Positions 7,374 to 15,138 of a stretch of 20,340 nucleotides of DNA are shown in pieces. Each line of letters begins with the position of its first letter. The stretch's first letter is position 1. The position numbers and the translations under genes are program-made. Location of the stretch: the NCBI GenBank assembly GCA_900767495.1, contig CAAFZH010000097.1:1-20340 (forward strand), in the 5' to 3' direction. Source of the stretch: Clostridia bacterium. Its GTDB lineage: Bacteria; Bacillota; Clostridia; Christensenellales; Borkfalkiaceae. The notes below the pieces were generated by a model. It saw only the letters and a list, made by a program, of their open reading frames with translations. It was not told the DNA's origin and searched no databases.

Positions 7374-8873
7374 TTAGATTTTATTATTTGCGCCTTTAAG
7401 GATAACGTCGTGATAGCCACCCTCGACTATACTCGTTGGCGAAACCAAAGTTAATTTGGCGTCGCGTTGCAAGTCGGCTATATTGGTTACGCCGCAGTTG
7501 CACATAGTCGATTTAATTTTATACATAGACTTTTCAACGTTATCGTGCAGCGAACCCGCGTAAGTTACGTAGGAATCGACGCCCTCTTCAAAGGCAAGTT
7601 TGTTCTTACCGCCCAGGTCGTAACGTTGCCAGTTTCTCGCTCTGTTACTACCCTCTCCCCAGTATTCTTTAACGTAAGTGCCGTTTATGTTAAGTTTAGG
7701 CGTGGGGCTTTCGTCAAAGCGAGCAAAATATCTGCCGAGCATTACAAAGTCGGCACCCATAGCCAAAGCCAGCGTAATATGATGGTCGTGAACTATGCCG
7801 CCGTCGGAACAAATCGGTACGTACTCTCCCGTGCGTTTAAAATACTCGTCGCGGGCCTTAGCGACCTCGATAACCGCCGTTGCTTGTCCTCTGCCTATGC
7901 CTTTGGTTTCGCGGGTAATACATATTGAGCCTCCGCCTATTCCGACTTTAATAAAGTCTGCGCCCGCGTCCGCCAAAAAGTCGAAACCGTCTTTATCGAC
8001 CACGTTGCCCGCGCCGATTTTAACTTTATTTCCGTAATTCTTTCTTACGAATTCTATAACTCTCTTTTGCCAACACGTGTACCCCTCGGACGAATCTATA
8101 CAAAGAACGTCCGCGCCCGCCTCGACGAGTGCGGGAATCCTCTTTTCGTAGTCGAACGAATTTACTCCCGCGCCGACCATATAACGCTTTTCTTCGTCAA
8201 GAAGTTCGTTGGGGTTTTCTTTATGTTCGGAATAATCTTTTCTGAACACGAAGTACGCAAGATTACCGTTTTGGTCAACGATAGGCAAAGAATTAAGTTT
8301 ATGTTCCCAAATGACGTCGTTCGCCTCTTTAAGCGAAGTGCCGAGCGGAGCGGTTATCAGCCTTTCGAGCGGAGTCATAAACTCCGAAACTTTCTCCGTT
8401 AAAGGCGTTCGGCTTATGCGATAATCCCTGCTCGTAACTATACCGAGCAATTTGCCGTTACTGCTGCCGTCGGCGGTTACCGCTATCGTAGAAAACCCGT
8501 TGCGCTCTTTAAGTTCTATCACGTCGGCAAGCGTGCTGCCGGGCGTCAAGTTAGATGCACTCACAACGAAACCCGCTTTATAACTCTTAACTTTTCTTAC
8601 CATTTCGGCCTCGGATTCTATCGACTGCGAACAGTAAATAAAACTCATACCGCCCTCTTTCGCAAGCGCGATTGCAAGCGTATCGTTGGAAACCGATTGC
8701 ATTATAGCCGAAACCGTAGGAATATTTATCTTAAAAGGCTTTTCGCCCTTTTTATAACGCAAAAGCGTGGTCGATAAATCCACGTTGGACGGAATACAAT
8801 TTTCGTCCGTATATCCCGGAATAAGCAAATACTCGTTAAAAGTGTGGCAAGGCGTATCGTAAAAATGAGCCAT
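7374..8873 (-). CDS. guaB: IMP dehydrogenase, Tritrichomonas-like type
   Basis: This enzyme of 499 residues oxidises IMP to XMP with NAD+, the committed step to GMP. Catalytic C318 lies in GIGGGSICITR, followed by KGIGRGQATAVI. The flap has NWQRYDLGG, giving the catalytic Arg-Tyr pair at 417-418. A CBS (Bateman) insert spans about 95-210 (TLADVIELKERNGFSTIAV; LNSLPIVDQNG). The usual bacterial sequence at the active site is GPGSICTTR, so this is a distinct branch; the start CHTFNEYLLIPG and the motifs above match, as I recall it, the IMPDH of the protozoan Tritrichomonas foetus. The start is set by AAGGAG 6 bases before the ATG at 8873; the 17 residues upstream in frame would cross the promoter. 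First gene of guaB-fhs-DUF308. Confidence 0.96.
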   Translation of the reverse strand: MAHFYDTPCHTFNEYLLIPGYTDENCIPSNVDLSTTLLRYKKGEKPFKINIPTVSAIMQSVSNDTLAIALAKEGGMSFIYCSQSIESEAEMVRKVKSYKAGFVVSASNLTPGSTLADVIELKERNGFSTIAVTADGSSNGKLLGIVTSRDYRISRTPLTEKVSEFMTPLERLITAPLGTSLKEANDVIWEHKLNSLPIVDQNGNLAYFVFRKDYSEHKENPNELLDEEKRYMVGAGVNSFDYEKRIPALVEAGADVLCIDSSEGYTCWQKRVIEFVRKNYGNKVKIGAGNVVDKDGFDFLADAGADFIKVGIGGGSICITRETKGIGRGQATAVIEVAKARDEYFKRTGEYVPICSDGGIVHDHHITLALAMGADFVMLGRYFARFDESPTPKLNINGTYVKEYWGEGSNRARNWQRYDLGGKNKLAFEEGVDSYVTYAGSLHDNVEKSMYKIKSTMCNCGVTNIADLQRDAKLTLVSPTSIVEGGYHDVILKGANNKI

Positions 8874-8895
8874 AAACTTCTCCTTTGAATTAAAA

Positions 8896-8933
8896 ATATC
8901 TACGGTATAGTTACAAACACCCACCGTAGATAT
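8896..8933. promoter_or_regulatory. 11-bp inverted repeat at the guaB transcription start
   Basis: Perfect arms ATATCTACGGT (8896-8906) and ACCGTAGATAT (8923-8933) are separated by 16 bases. One arm abuts the -10 box, and the expected transcription start (about 8927) falls inside that arm, so only part of the stem would be in the RNA. A DNA operator bound by a dimeric regulator therefore fits better than an RNA hairpin. The arms do not match the PurBox consensus I know. Confidence 0.6.
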
Positions 8934-8962
8934 ATTATATTGAATTTACAAATTTTAATCAA
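8934..8962 (-). promoter_or_regulatory. guaB promoter
   Basis: On the minus strand TTGATT (8957-8962) and TATAAT (8934-8939) are 17 bases apart, a near-consensus vegetative promoter. It separates guaB-fhs from the secreted-protein gene upstream. No clear terminator lies between; 8963-8994 is AT-rich with a palindrome TTAAATATTTAA (8987-8998) at the upstream gene's stop. Confidence 0.75.
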
Positions 8963-8994
8963 GCGTTTTTTGTGCTTTTCAAAAATTTAAATAT

Positions 8995-10569
8995 TTAACT
9001 TAAAAATTCGGTTATATCAATTTGAATTTTCCCGCCGTCGTAATTAAAGCCGACTATTCTTTTACCGTTGATCGTAATACAATTTACGTTATCGGCAATA
9101 TTGTAACCGTCTTTAACGTCCGCAAAAGTTATCGACAGCGTTTTATTGTCATTCTCAACTGTCGTTTTTACTGAATATAAGTCAGATTTATAACCCATAT
9201 TTATGAGTATATTGCTTTCGTGTTTGCTTATAGTTATATCGATAACACCGTCGCAATAATCGCGGTACAATTCATGATTTTCGTCTGCAGAATTTGCAAG
9301 ACCTTTACTTGCAACGTCGTAAAGCGACCGACAATTATCGTCGCCGAAATTTGAATAAACCGTCCCTACGCTACCGTCGGCATATTTGATTTTCGCAAAT
9401 GCCCTCGCGGCAAATACTAAATTATAATTTTCTTTTTTAATTTTAATCAACGAAATTGCAAATTTACTCAATCCTGTGTCGTTATCTTTTATCTCGTTAA
9501 ATTCCTGTTGCGTCTGTTTTTTGTTTGCTATTTTTACTTTAGCACCCGTTGCTTCAAGGTTTTCAAGTGTAAACGAATCGGAATTTCTTGCGATATCTTT
9601 AGTAGTCAACATAATTCCGTAATCAACTATAAAACCGTTGATTAAACTTCCCTCAATCGGACAATTTGCAACCGCAGAAAATCTTATTCCGTACTCTTTA
9701 ATCGTTCTGACGCAGGCGCCATAATTCATATAAAGCGTCATTGTTTTTGCAGTTACAACGGCGTTTTTATCTATTGTTTCAATTTCGTCGGCAGTTTTAT
9801 ATAGTTTACTATCGTATTCAAATCCGATAAATTTCTTTTGCTCGGTTTCAACAGCCTTAACTATTTCACTACGCGTAAGTGCTTTTTTATTAACCGAAGA
9901 AACAATATCTCCGCTTTCGTTTTTAACCGTAAGCGTAGTATTTTTTATATTTGCGTTATTGTTGTATAACTTTGCCGATTTTAACCCTTTACACCATAAT
10001 AACAATTTATTTATTGTAGCAGAATACTTAATATTGCCTTCACACTCCTTATTTCCGCAAGAAACTTGAAGTGCAATATTTTCTTTTGCTACAACTACAA
10101 TTTTAAAAACTATCAAATCTCTCGGTTGACAGTCTTTCAAGCAATCACTAGTTTTAAAGATAGTTTCTTTGTTTTGTTGAATATTTTCTACAAGAGTTGC
10201 TGTAAAACCTGATGACTTAATATCAAACTTTAAACAACTGATATTCGTAAGGCAAAAATAGATTGTTTTGCTACTTGTCGAAATTTCTTCATTTAGTTGT
10301 AAAGAAAAAGCAAAATTTAGCGATTGAAAAGTTTGCCCGACTTTTAATGTTAATGATTCTTGCTGACTGCTATAAGTTTTTGAATTAAAATCTAAACCGT
10401 CATCGGGAACGGCAACCCCAAAATCGCTTAAAGTGTATTCGGTTTTATTTTCGTCGGCGGCGATAGCCGCTTTGGACGCCGATAATTTAAACGCGGAAAA
10501 CGCTATCGTTATCGGGATAGCAATAAAAATTAAAAGTAATAACGCAACTTTCTTCCTTTGTATAAACAT
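8995..10569 (-). CDS. Secreted cysteine-rich protein of unknown function
   Basis: The 524-residue protein has a basic start (MFIQRKK), a hydrophobic core (residues 8-27) and a likely signal peptidase site AIA/AD near residue 38, so it is exported. The mature part holds 12 cysteines, several paired (C106/C112, C143/C147, C171/C176), and no recognised catalytic motif. The C-terminal half has sequence of a kind I associate with repeated modules in Clostridia surface proteins (GACVRTIKEYGIRFSA near 285-300; AFAKIKYADGSVGTVYSNF near 391-408), which hints at a surface or adhesin-type role; this is inference. The ATG at 10569 is chosen because the signal peptide begins there; longer in-frame sequence overlaps nfnB. 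A run of nine Gs lies just upstream. The gene looks more AT-rich than its neighbours. Last gene of the nfnA-nfnB transcript. Confidence 0.75.
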   Translation of the reverse strand: MFIQRKKVALLLLIFIAIPITIAFSAFKLSASKAAIAADENKTEYTLSDFGVAVPDDGLDFNSKTYSSQQESLTLKVGQTFQSLNFAFSLQLNEEISTSSKTIYFCLTNISCLKFDIKSSGFTATLVENIQQNKETIFKTSDCLKDCQPRDLIVFKIVVVAKENIALQVSCGNKECEGNIKYSATINKLLLWCKGLKSAKLYNNNANIKNTTLTVKNESGDIVSSVNKKALTRSEIVKAVETEQKKFIGFEYDSKLYKTADEIETIDKNAVVTAKTMTLYMNYGACVRTIKEYGIRFSAVANCPIEGSLINGFIVDYGIMLTTKDIARNSDSFTLENLEATGAKVKIANKKQTQQEFNEIKDNDTGLSKFAISLIKIKKENYNLVFAARAFAKIKYADGSVGTVYSNFGDDNCRSLYDVASKGLANSADENHELYRDYCDGVIDITISKHESNILINMGYKSDLYSVKTTVENDNKTLSITFADVKDGYNIADNVNCITINGKRIVGFNYDGGKIQIDITEFLS

Positions 10570-10573
10570 TCTT

Positions 10574-10582
10574 CCCCCCCCC
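10574..10582 (-). repeat. G9 homopolymer at the ribosome site of the secreted-protein gene
   Basis: Nine consecutive Gs on the minus strand fill the gap between the nfnB TGA (10583-10585) and AAGA-ATG of the next gene, and they form the only purine-rich ribosome site there. Slipped-strand changes would alter spacing to the start codon without touching either reading frame. Confidence 0.9.
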
Positions 10583-11968
10583 TCATTCCATATCGGAAAG
10601 ATACTCGTCAATCGCTTTCGCGGCTTTTTTACCTGCCTCCATCGCAAGTATGACGGTAGCCGCTCCCGTAACGGCGTCGCCGCCGGCAAACACTCCTTTT
10701 TTACTCGTTTTGCCGTTTTCGTCGGCAATTATTCTTTTTCGCCCGTCGGCGTTAAGACCTGCGGTAGTAGAAGTTATCAACGGATTAGGCGAAGTACCGA
10801 GCGACATTATAACCTCGTCCGCTTCAATTTCGTATTCACTGTTCGCTATTTCCACGGGACTGCGCCTACCCGACGCGTCGGGTTCGCCTAATTGCATTTT
10901 AATAACTTTAACCGCTCGCACGTTTCCGTTTTCGTCGGTTAATATTTCGGTGGGATTCGTTAGCAACTCAAAAATCACGCCTTCTTCTTTTGCATGCCCG
11001 ACCTCTTCCTTTCTTGCAGGCAGTTCACTCTCGCCGCGACGGTAAACAACTTTTACCTCGCCGCCGAGCCTTAACGCAGTCCTTGCCGCATCCATGGCAA
11101 CGTTGCCGCCTCCGACAACGACCACTTTTTTGCCGCACATAACGGGCGTATAGGAATTTTCGTCGTAAGCGCGCATCAGGTTACTGCGAGTAAGTATTTC
11201 GTTTGCCGAAAATACCCCGTTCGCGTTTTCCCCTTTTATTCCCATAAACTTAGGAAGTCCCGCGCCGCTTCCCACGTAAACCGCCGAATATCCTTCTTTA
11301 TCCAACAAATCGTCTATCGTAACCGACTTACCGACCACGACGTTAGTTTCAAATTTTACGCCCAGCGCGATAAGATTGTCTATTTCGCATTTCACGACCG
11401 ATTTTTTCGGCAATCTGAATTCGGGAATGCCGTAAACGAGTACGCCGCCGACTTCGTGCAGAGCCTCGAAAACGGTAACGCCGTAACCTTTTTTAGCAAG
11501 ATCGCCCGCGCAGGAAAGCCCCGACGGTCCCGAACCGATAATTGCCACGTTTTTTCCGATATAATCTGCTTTTTTGAAAGTTTTTACACCTTCTGCGCTT
11601 GCCTTGTCGGCAACGTATCTTTCAAGTTTGCCTATGTTTATTGCATCGCCTTTTATGCCCCTTACACAACGCCCTTCGCATTGAGTTTCCTGCGGACAAA
11701 CCCTGCCGCATACGGCAGGTAAAGACGAACTTTCGCTGATAATTTCATACGCTCCGTCAACGTCGCCGCTTACTATTTGGGATATAAACGCGGGAATATT
11801 TACGTTCACGGGGCAACCCGAAACGCACCTTGCATTTTTGCAATTAAGGCATCTTTTCGCCTCGGCTACCGCCTCTTCGTCGTTATAACCGTAGCATACT
11901 TCGTTAAAATTTTTCGCCCTTTCTTTTCCGTCCTGCTCGCGGACGGGAACTCTTTTCAGATTATCCAT
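10583..11968 (-). CDS. nfnB: NAD(P)H oxidoreductase subunit NfnB / GltD-like flavoprotein
   Basis: This 461-residue protein is the FAD and iron-sulfur subunit related to the small subunit of glutamate synthase. The N-terminal domain has two four-cysteine sets (C40, C43, C48, C52 and C87, C91, C97, C101) for two [4Fe-4S] clusters. Next come the FAD fold GSGPSG (145-150), the NADP-type fold VVVGGGNVAMDAARTALRLGG, and a C-terminal GGDAVTGAATVILAMEAGKKAA that closes the FAD site. Paired with NfnA it probably forms the electron-bifurcating NADH-dependent ferredoxin:NADP+ oxidoreductase. Its ATG follows the nfnA TAA directly (TAAATG), with GGAGGGAAGGA inside the end of nfnA. A free GltD-like glutamate synthase subunit, or sulfide dehydrogenase SudA, is the alternative; no large GltB subunit is present. 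Confidence 0.9.
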   Translation of the reverse strand: MDNLKRVPVREQDGKERAKNFNEVCYGYNDEEAVAEAKRCLNCKNARCVSGCPVNVNIPAFISQIVSGDVDGAYEIISESSSLPAVCGRVCPQETQCEGRCVRGIKGDAINIGKLERYVADKASAEGVKTFKKADYIGKNVAIIGSGPSGLSCAGDLAKKGYGVTVFEALHEVGGVLVYGIPEFRLPKKSVVKCEIDNLIALGVKFETNVVVGKSVTIDDLLDKEGYSAVYVGSGAGLPKFMGIKGENANGVFSANEILTRSNLMRAYDENSYTPVMCGKKVVVVGGGNVAMDAARTALRLGGEVKVVYRRGESELPARKEEVGHAKEEGVIFELLTNPTEILTDENGNVRAVKVIKMQLGEPDASGRRSPVEIANSEYEIEADEVIMSLGTSPNPLITSTTAGLNADGRKRIIADENGKTSKKGVFAGGDAVTGAATVILAMEAGKKAAKAIDEYLSDME

Positions 11969-12856
11969 TTAGTCCTTCCCTCCGCAATAACCGCAACCGC
12001 CGTGGTGAGTTTCGCCCTCTTTTTCTTTAAGTAAAGCGCGCCCTTCCTGCGTTTTGTATAATCTTTGGCGTTTCATAGCCTCGTCGAAATCGACTGAATG
12101 TCCGTCGAATTCCGGTCCGTCAACGCACGCGAACTTTACCTCGCCGCCGACGGTAAGTCTGCACGCGCCGCACATTCCCGTGCCGTCCACCATAATGGGG
12201 TTCATACTTACGATAGTTTTTATACCGAGTTTTTTCGTTAAAATCGAAACGAACTTCATCATAATTACAGGTCCTATCGCAACGCACAAGTCGTATTTAA
12301 TACCGCTTGCGTATAAAGCGGACAATTTATCCGTGCCTAGCCCTTTTTCGCCTGCCGAGCCGTCGTCCGTCATGACGTAAACCTCATTTGCAACCGCACG
12401 CAATTCGTCTATTAAAATAAGCAAATCTTTATTCCTTGCACCCACGATAACGTCGCATTTTACGCCTTTAGAGTGCAAATACTTAACTTGCGGATAAACG
12501 GGAGCAGTACCCACCCCACCCGCAACGAAAACGATGCGCATGTTCTTTAGTTCTTCCGTCGGTTTTTCGGTAAGTTCGGACGGGTTGCCGAGCGGACCTA
12601 CGAAATCGTGTAAAAATTCGCCCGCACGAAGTTTGCCCATTTTAAGCGTAGTCGCGCCTATCTCCTGCACAACTATCGTTACCGTCTTAGCGTTTCGGTC
12701 AAAATCGCATATAGTAAGCGGAATTCTCTCGCCGTCTTTATCGACCCTTACTATAACGAACTGCCCCGCAAGACACCTTTCGGCTACGCGCGGAGCATAA
12801 ATATCCATTAAAAAAATATTTTCGGTCAACCTTTCGTATCTCTTTATCTCGTACAT
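11969..12856 (-). CDS. nfnA: Ferredoxin-NADP reductase-type subunit NfnA
   Basis: The 295-residue protein has an FNR-type fold: FAD-binding RIPLTI (44-49), the NAD-binding start VFVAGGVGTAPVYP (109-122), and a [2Fe-2S] site DGTGMCGACRLTVGG with C229, C232 and C244 plus a nearby Asp. This is the pattern of NfnA/SudB and of PyrK-like subunits. With NfnB it would couple NADH and reduced ferredoxin to NADP+ reduction, important for redox balance in anaerobes. The C-terminus ends in HHGGCGYCGGKD, a CxxC tail (C288, C291). A consensus promoter lies 38 bases upstream and an AAAGG site precedes the ATG by 7 bases. PyrK is the main alternative, but the NfnB partner argues against it. Confidence 0.9.
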   Translation of the reverse strand: MYEIKRYERLTENIFLMDIYAPRVAERCLAGQFVIVRVDKDGERIPLTICDFDRNAKTVTIVVQEIGATTLKMGKLRAGEFLHDFVGPLGNPSELTEKPTEELKNMRIVFVAGGVGTAPVYPQVKYLHSKGVKCDVIVGARNKDLLILIDELRAVANEVYVMTDDGSAGEKGLGTDKLSALYASGIKYDLCVAIGPVIMMKFVSILTKKLGIKTIVSMNPIMVDGTGMCGACRLTVGGEVKFACVDGPEFDGHSVDFDEAMKRQRLYKTQEGRALLKEKEGETHHGGCGYCGGKD

Positions 12857-12881
12857 CGTTTTACCTTTTCACAGAATAAAC

Positions 12882-12940
12882 AAATTATAACAATATTATA
12901 ATTTTATATTTTGAGTTTGTCAACGCATTTAAGCGTTGAC
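12882..12940 (-). promoter_or_regulatory. nfnA promoter with two embedded inverted repeats
   Basis: On the minus strand TTGACA (12918-12923) and TATAAT (12895-12900) are 17 bases apart, a perfect consensus. A 22-base inverted repeat with arms GTCAACGC and GCGTTGAC (12919-12940) covers the -35 box. A second one with 9-bp arms AAATTATAA and TTATAATTT and a 5-base spacer (12882-12904) covers the -10 box and start site. Both look like operators, since repressor binding would occlude the polymerase. No match to a Rex consensus was found. Confidence 0.8.
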
Positions 12941-12974
12941 GGCATAATTTTCACAATTAAATTTTGCATTTTTT

Positions 12975-13006
12975 TACGCCGCCGCAACTATCGTTGCGGC
13001 GGCGTA
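12975..13006. terminator. Strong GC-rich hairpin after nupQ, without a normal T-tract
   Basis: A perfect 14-bp stem (12975-12988 with 12993-13006, loop TATC) with core CGCCGCCGCAAC lies 6 bases past the nupQ stop. On the minus strand it is followed by a run of As, not Ts, so it is not a textbook intrinsic terminator for nupQ. It may stabilise the 3' end of the mRNA or terminate by another route. Confidence 0.6.
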
Positions 13007-13012
13007 TCAAAA

Positions 13013-13990
13013 TTACCGTTCTTCTTTGAAATAATTTATACCGAGCGATGCCGGCGGTTGAGTTTCCCTTTTACCTATAATGCTAGTAACGACGAGAACG
13101 ACGAGAGCAACGAAATACGGCAAAAGTTTTACTATTTCCTTTTGCGCGAGAGAAAACGACAAGCCGAACACTACGTTACAATAACTTATAAACGCGTTAA
13201 GTAAACCGAATACAAACGATCCGAGAATTGCCAGATCGGGATGCCATACGCAGAATATAACCAAAGCGATTGCAAGCCAGCCGAAAGCCTCTATCGTACC
13301 CGAGTTTTCCCAACTGCCGCCGACGTAGTTCATTACGTAAAACAAGCCGCCCAAACCCGCTATTGCCGCGCCGACTAAAATCGCGCCGTACTTATACGCG
13401 TTTACGTTTACGCCTGCGGCGTCCGCGGTCGCGGGATTTTCGCCGATAGCGCGCAAATTAAGACCGATTTTCGATTTTTTAAGCATAACCGCAACGCCTA
13501 TCGCAATCGCTATACCCAGATAAACCAGAATTCCGTGCGAAAGGAAAATTTCGCCGAACCAACCGAGTTTACTTGCAAAAGGCAACGATTTACGCAAAAG
13601 TTTGCTTGCCCAGGCAAAGCGATCCATATTTATTTTGCCCATAAAATAATCGGTAAAACCCTTGCCGAAGGTTGTAAGCGCAAGACCAACTATGTTTTGA
13701 TTGCATTTAAGCGATACGGTTAAAAACGCGTAGATCGCGCCGCCTAAAGCGGCAAAAAACATTGAAAAGAATACCGACGATAATACGAGAAGTATCCATA
13801 CAGCCGATTCCTGACTTTGCAAAGAATTCATATAAAGCGCAACGCCGAAACATCCGCCGAAAGTACCCATACACATTATTCCCGGTATACCGAGGTTTAA
13901 GTGTCCTGCTTTTTCGGTTATTATTTCGCCCACGCAACCGTAAAGATAAACGACGCCTATGCTTATGGCGGCAACTAAATATTGTACCAT
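13013..13990 (-). CDS. nupQ: Nucleoside ABC transporter permease (NupQ type)
   Basis: The 325-residue protein is almost wholly hydrophobic, with about 8-10 membrane helices, of the branched-chain amino acid/ribose permease superfamily. Family features are the start with EIITEKAGHLNLGIPGIM, the cytoplasmic coupling stretch LKKSKIGLNLRAIGENPATADAAGVNV (about 168-194) that contacts the ATPase, and a second half with WLAIALVIFCVWHP. It is the second permease of the Nup system and the last gene of the operon. Its ATG overlaps the nupP stop by one base (TAATG), and GGGAGG in the end of nupP serves as ribosome site. Substrate specificity is set by the binding protein and cannot be read here; purine or pyrimidine nucleosides are likely. 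Confidence 0.9.
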   Translation of the reverse strand: MVQYLVAAISIGVVYLYGCVGEIITEKAGHLNLGIPGIMCMGTFGGCFGVALYMNSLQSQESAVWILLVLSSVFFSMFFAALGGAIYAFLTVSLKCNQNIVGLALTTFGKGFTDYFMGKINMDRFAWASKLLRKSLPFASKLGWFGEIFLSHGILVYLGIAIAIGVAVMLKKSKIGLNLRAIGENPATADAAGVNVNAYKYGAILVGAAIAGLGGLFYVMNYVGGSWENSGTIEAFGWLAIALVIFCVWHPDLAILGSFVFGLLNAFISYCNVVFGLSFSLAQKEIVKLLPYFVALVVLVVTSIIGKRETQPPASLGINYFKEER

Positions 13991-15138
13991 TATTTGCCCT
14001 CCCCGACGTTTGCAGCCGTGTTTTCTTTGGTTTTATTTTTATTCTCGCTCTTATCTTTTTTACCCTTTTTAGTAAATATTACCTTGTAAGTAATGAAGAA
14101 CTGACAAGCAATGACGAAAAAGTAAATAAAGCCGAGAACTATGTTTGTAGTGGCTATATTCGTAAGACCGAATTTCATTCTTACCGTGGACATTCCTTTA
14201 TCGACGAAAGTTATAAACAATGCCGCGATTATCATAGTTATCGGGTTTAGATTTGCAAGCCATGCAACCATTATAGCGGTAAAGCCCATATTATTAGCCG
14301 AACTGGTCGTTATAGTTTTATCTATAGAACCGATAATGAGCATACCGATAATGCCGCAAACCGCACCCGAAAGAGCCATAGTTCTTAAAACGACTTTTTT
14401 AACGTTTATACCGATATATCTGGCGGTATTTTCGCTTTCGCCTACGACCGAAACTTCGTAACCGTGCTTACTGAATTTGAAGTATATTATCATAAACGCC
14501 GTAATAAGCGCAACTACTATAATCGTAAGCAGATATTCATTACCGATGACGGGTAAATTGCCCTGCTCTATCGGCAAAATCGTATTCGAGCCGGAATTTG
14601 AATATTTCGTAATAAAATAACTCACGAGTCCCACGGCGATATAATTCATCATAAGAGTGAACAACGATTCGTTAGTTTTGAAAAACGCCTTAAAAATCGC
14701 CGGGATCAACGCCCATATTATACCTGCGGCAATACTGGTAATAATCATCAGGAGGTTTACCCAGCCGTTGGGTATCTTACCGCCCAGAAACTTCATACAA
14801 ATTATCGTCGCAAGCGCGCCCATCAGAATTTGCCCGTTGCCGCCGAGATTCCAGAATTTCATCTTGAAAGCGGGCAACAAAGCCATAGCGACGCCGAGCA
14901 AAAGAGCCATATCGCGGAGTGCCGTCCAAAAACGCCTCGGAGTTTTAAAAACACCTTCTATAAGGTACGTAAAAAAGAATACGGGATTGTTACCCGAAAC
15001 TAATCCGCAGAAGAGCGCGCCTAAAATAAGACTCAACGCAACCGCGGCGAGCGTATACAGGGTTGCTTTTAATTTCGTTATTTCTTGTCGTTTACTCACG
15101 TGAAACAACGGTTCGCCGGAAGTTTTTTTGTTAATCAT
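13990..15138 (-). CDS. nupP: Nucleoside ABC transporter permease (NupP type)
   Basis: The 382-residue permease has about ten hydrophobic segments after a basic N-terminus (helix one near 24-46), and a hydrophilic Lys/Asn-rich tail of about 30 residues. The segment GYEVSVVGESENTARYIGINV (about 228-248) is the ATPase-contacting loop of this permease family, and FKMKFWNLGGNGQILMGALA (about 90-109) matches the NupP-type first half. It pairs with NupQ as a heterodimer in the cytoplasmic membrane. Its ATG lies inside the end of nupO (8-base overlap, ATGATTAA), with AAGGAG about 8 bases upstream. Confidence 0.9.
   Translation of the reverse strand: MINKKTSGEPLFHVSKRQEITKLKATLYTLAAVALSLILGALFCGLVSGNNPVFFFTYLIEGVFKTPRRFWTALRDMALLLGVAMALLPAFKMKFWNLGGNGQILMGALATIICMKFLGGKIPNGWVNLLMIITSIAAGIIWALIPAIFKAFFKTNESLFTLMMNYIAVGLVSYFITKYSNSGSNTILPIEQGNLPVIGNEYLLTIIVVALITAFMIIYFKFSKHGYEVSVVGESENTARYIGINVKKVVLRTMALSGAVCGIIGMLIIGSIDKTITTSSANNMGFTAIMVAWLANLNPITMIIAALFITFVDKGMSTVRMKFGLTNIATTNIVLGFIYFFVIACQFFITYKVIFTKKGKKDKSENKNKTKENTAANVGEGK

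Noticed and set aside
8874..8924. Longer guaB starting at 8924
   Set aside because: The added 17 residues cross the inverted repeat at the transcription start, and the AAGGAG site fits the ATG at 8873.
10570..10728. Longer version of the secreted protein starting at 10728
   Set aside because: It overlaps nfnB by about 150 bases and would bury the signal peptide at residue 54; the ATG at 10569 is the sensible start.
10583..11968. Glutamate synthase small subunit (gltD) as the primary call for this gene
   Set aside because: No GltB large subunit is nearby and the adjacent FNR-type [2Fe-2S] subunit fits the NfnAB/SudAB pair better; kept as an alternative.
12940..12960. Rex-like half site TTGTGAAAA near the nfnA promoter
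   Set aside because: Only one half of the TTGTGA...TCACAA pattern is present.
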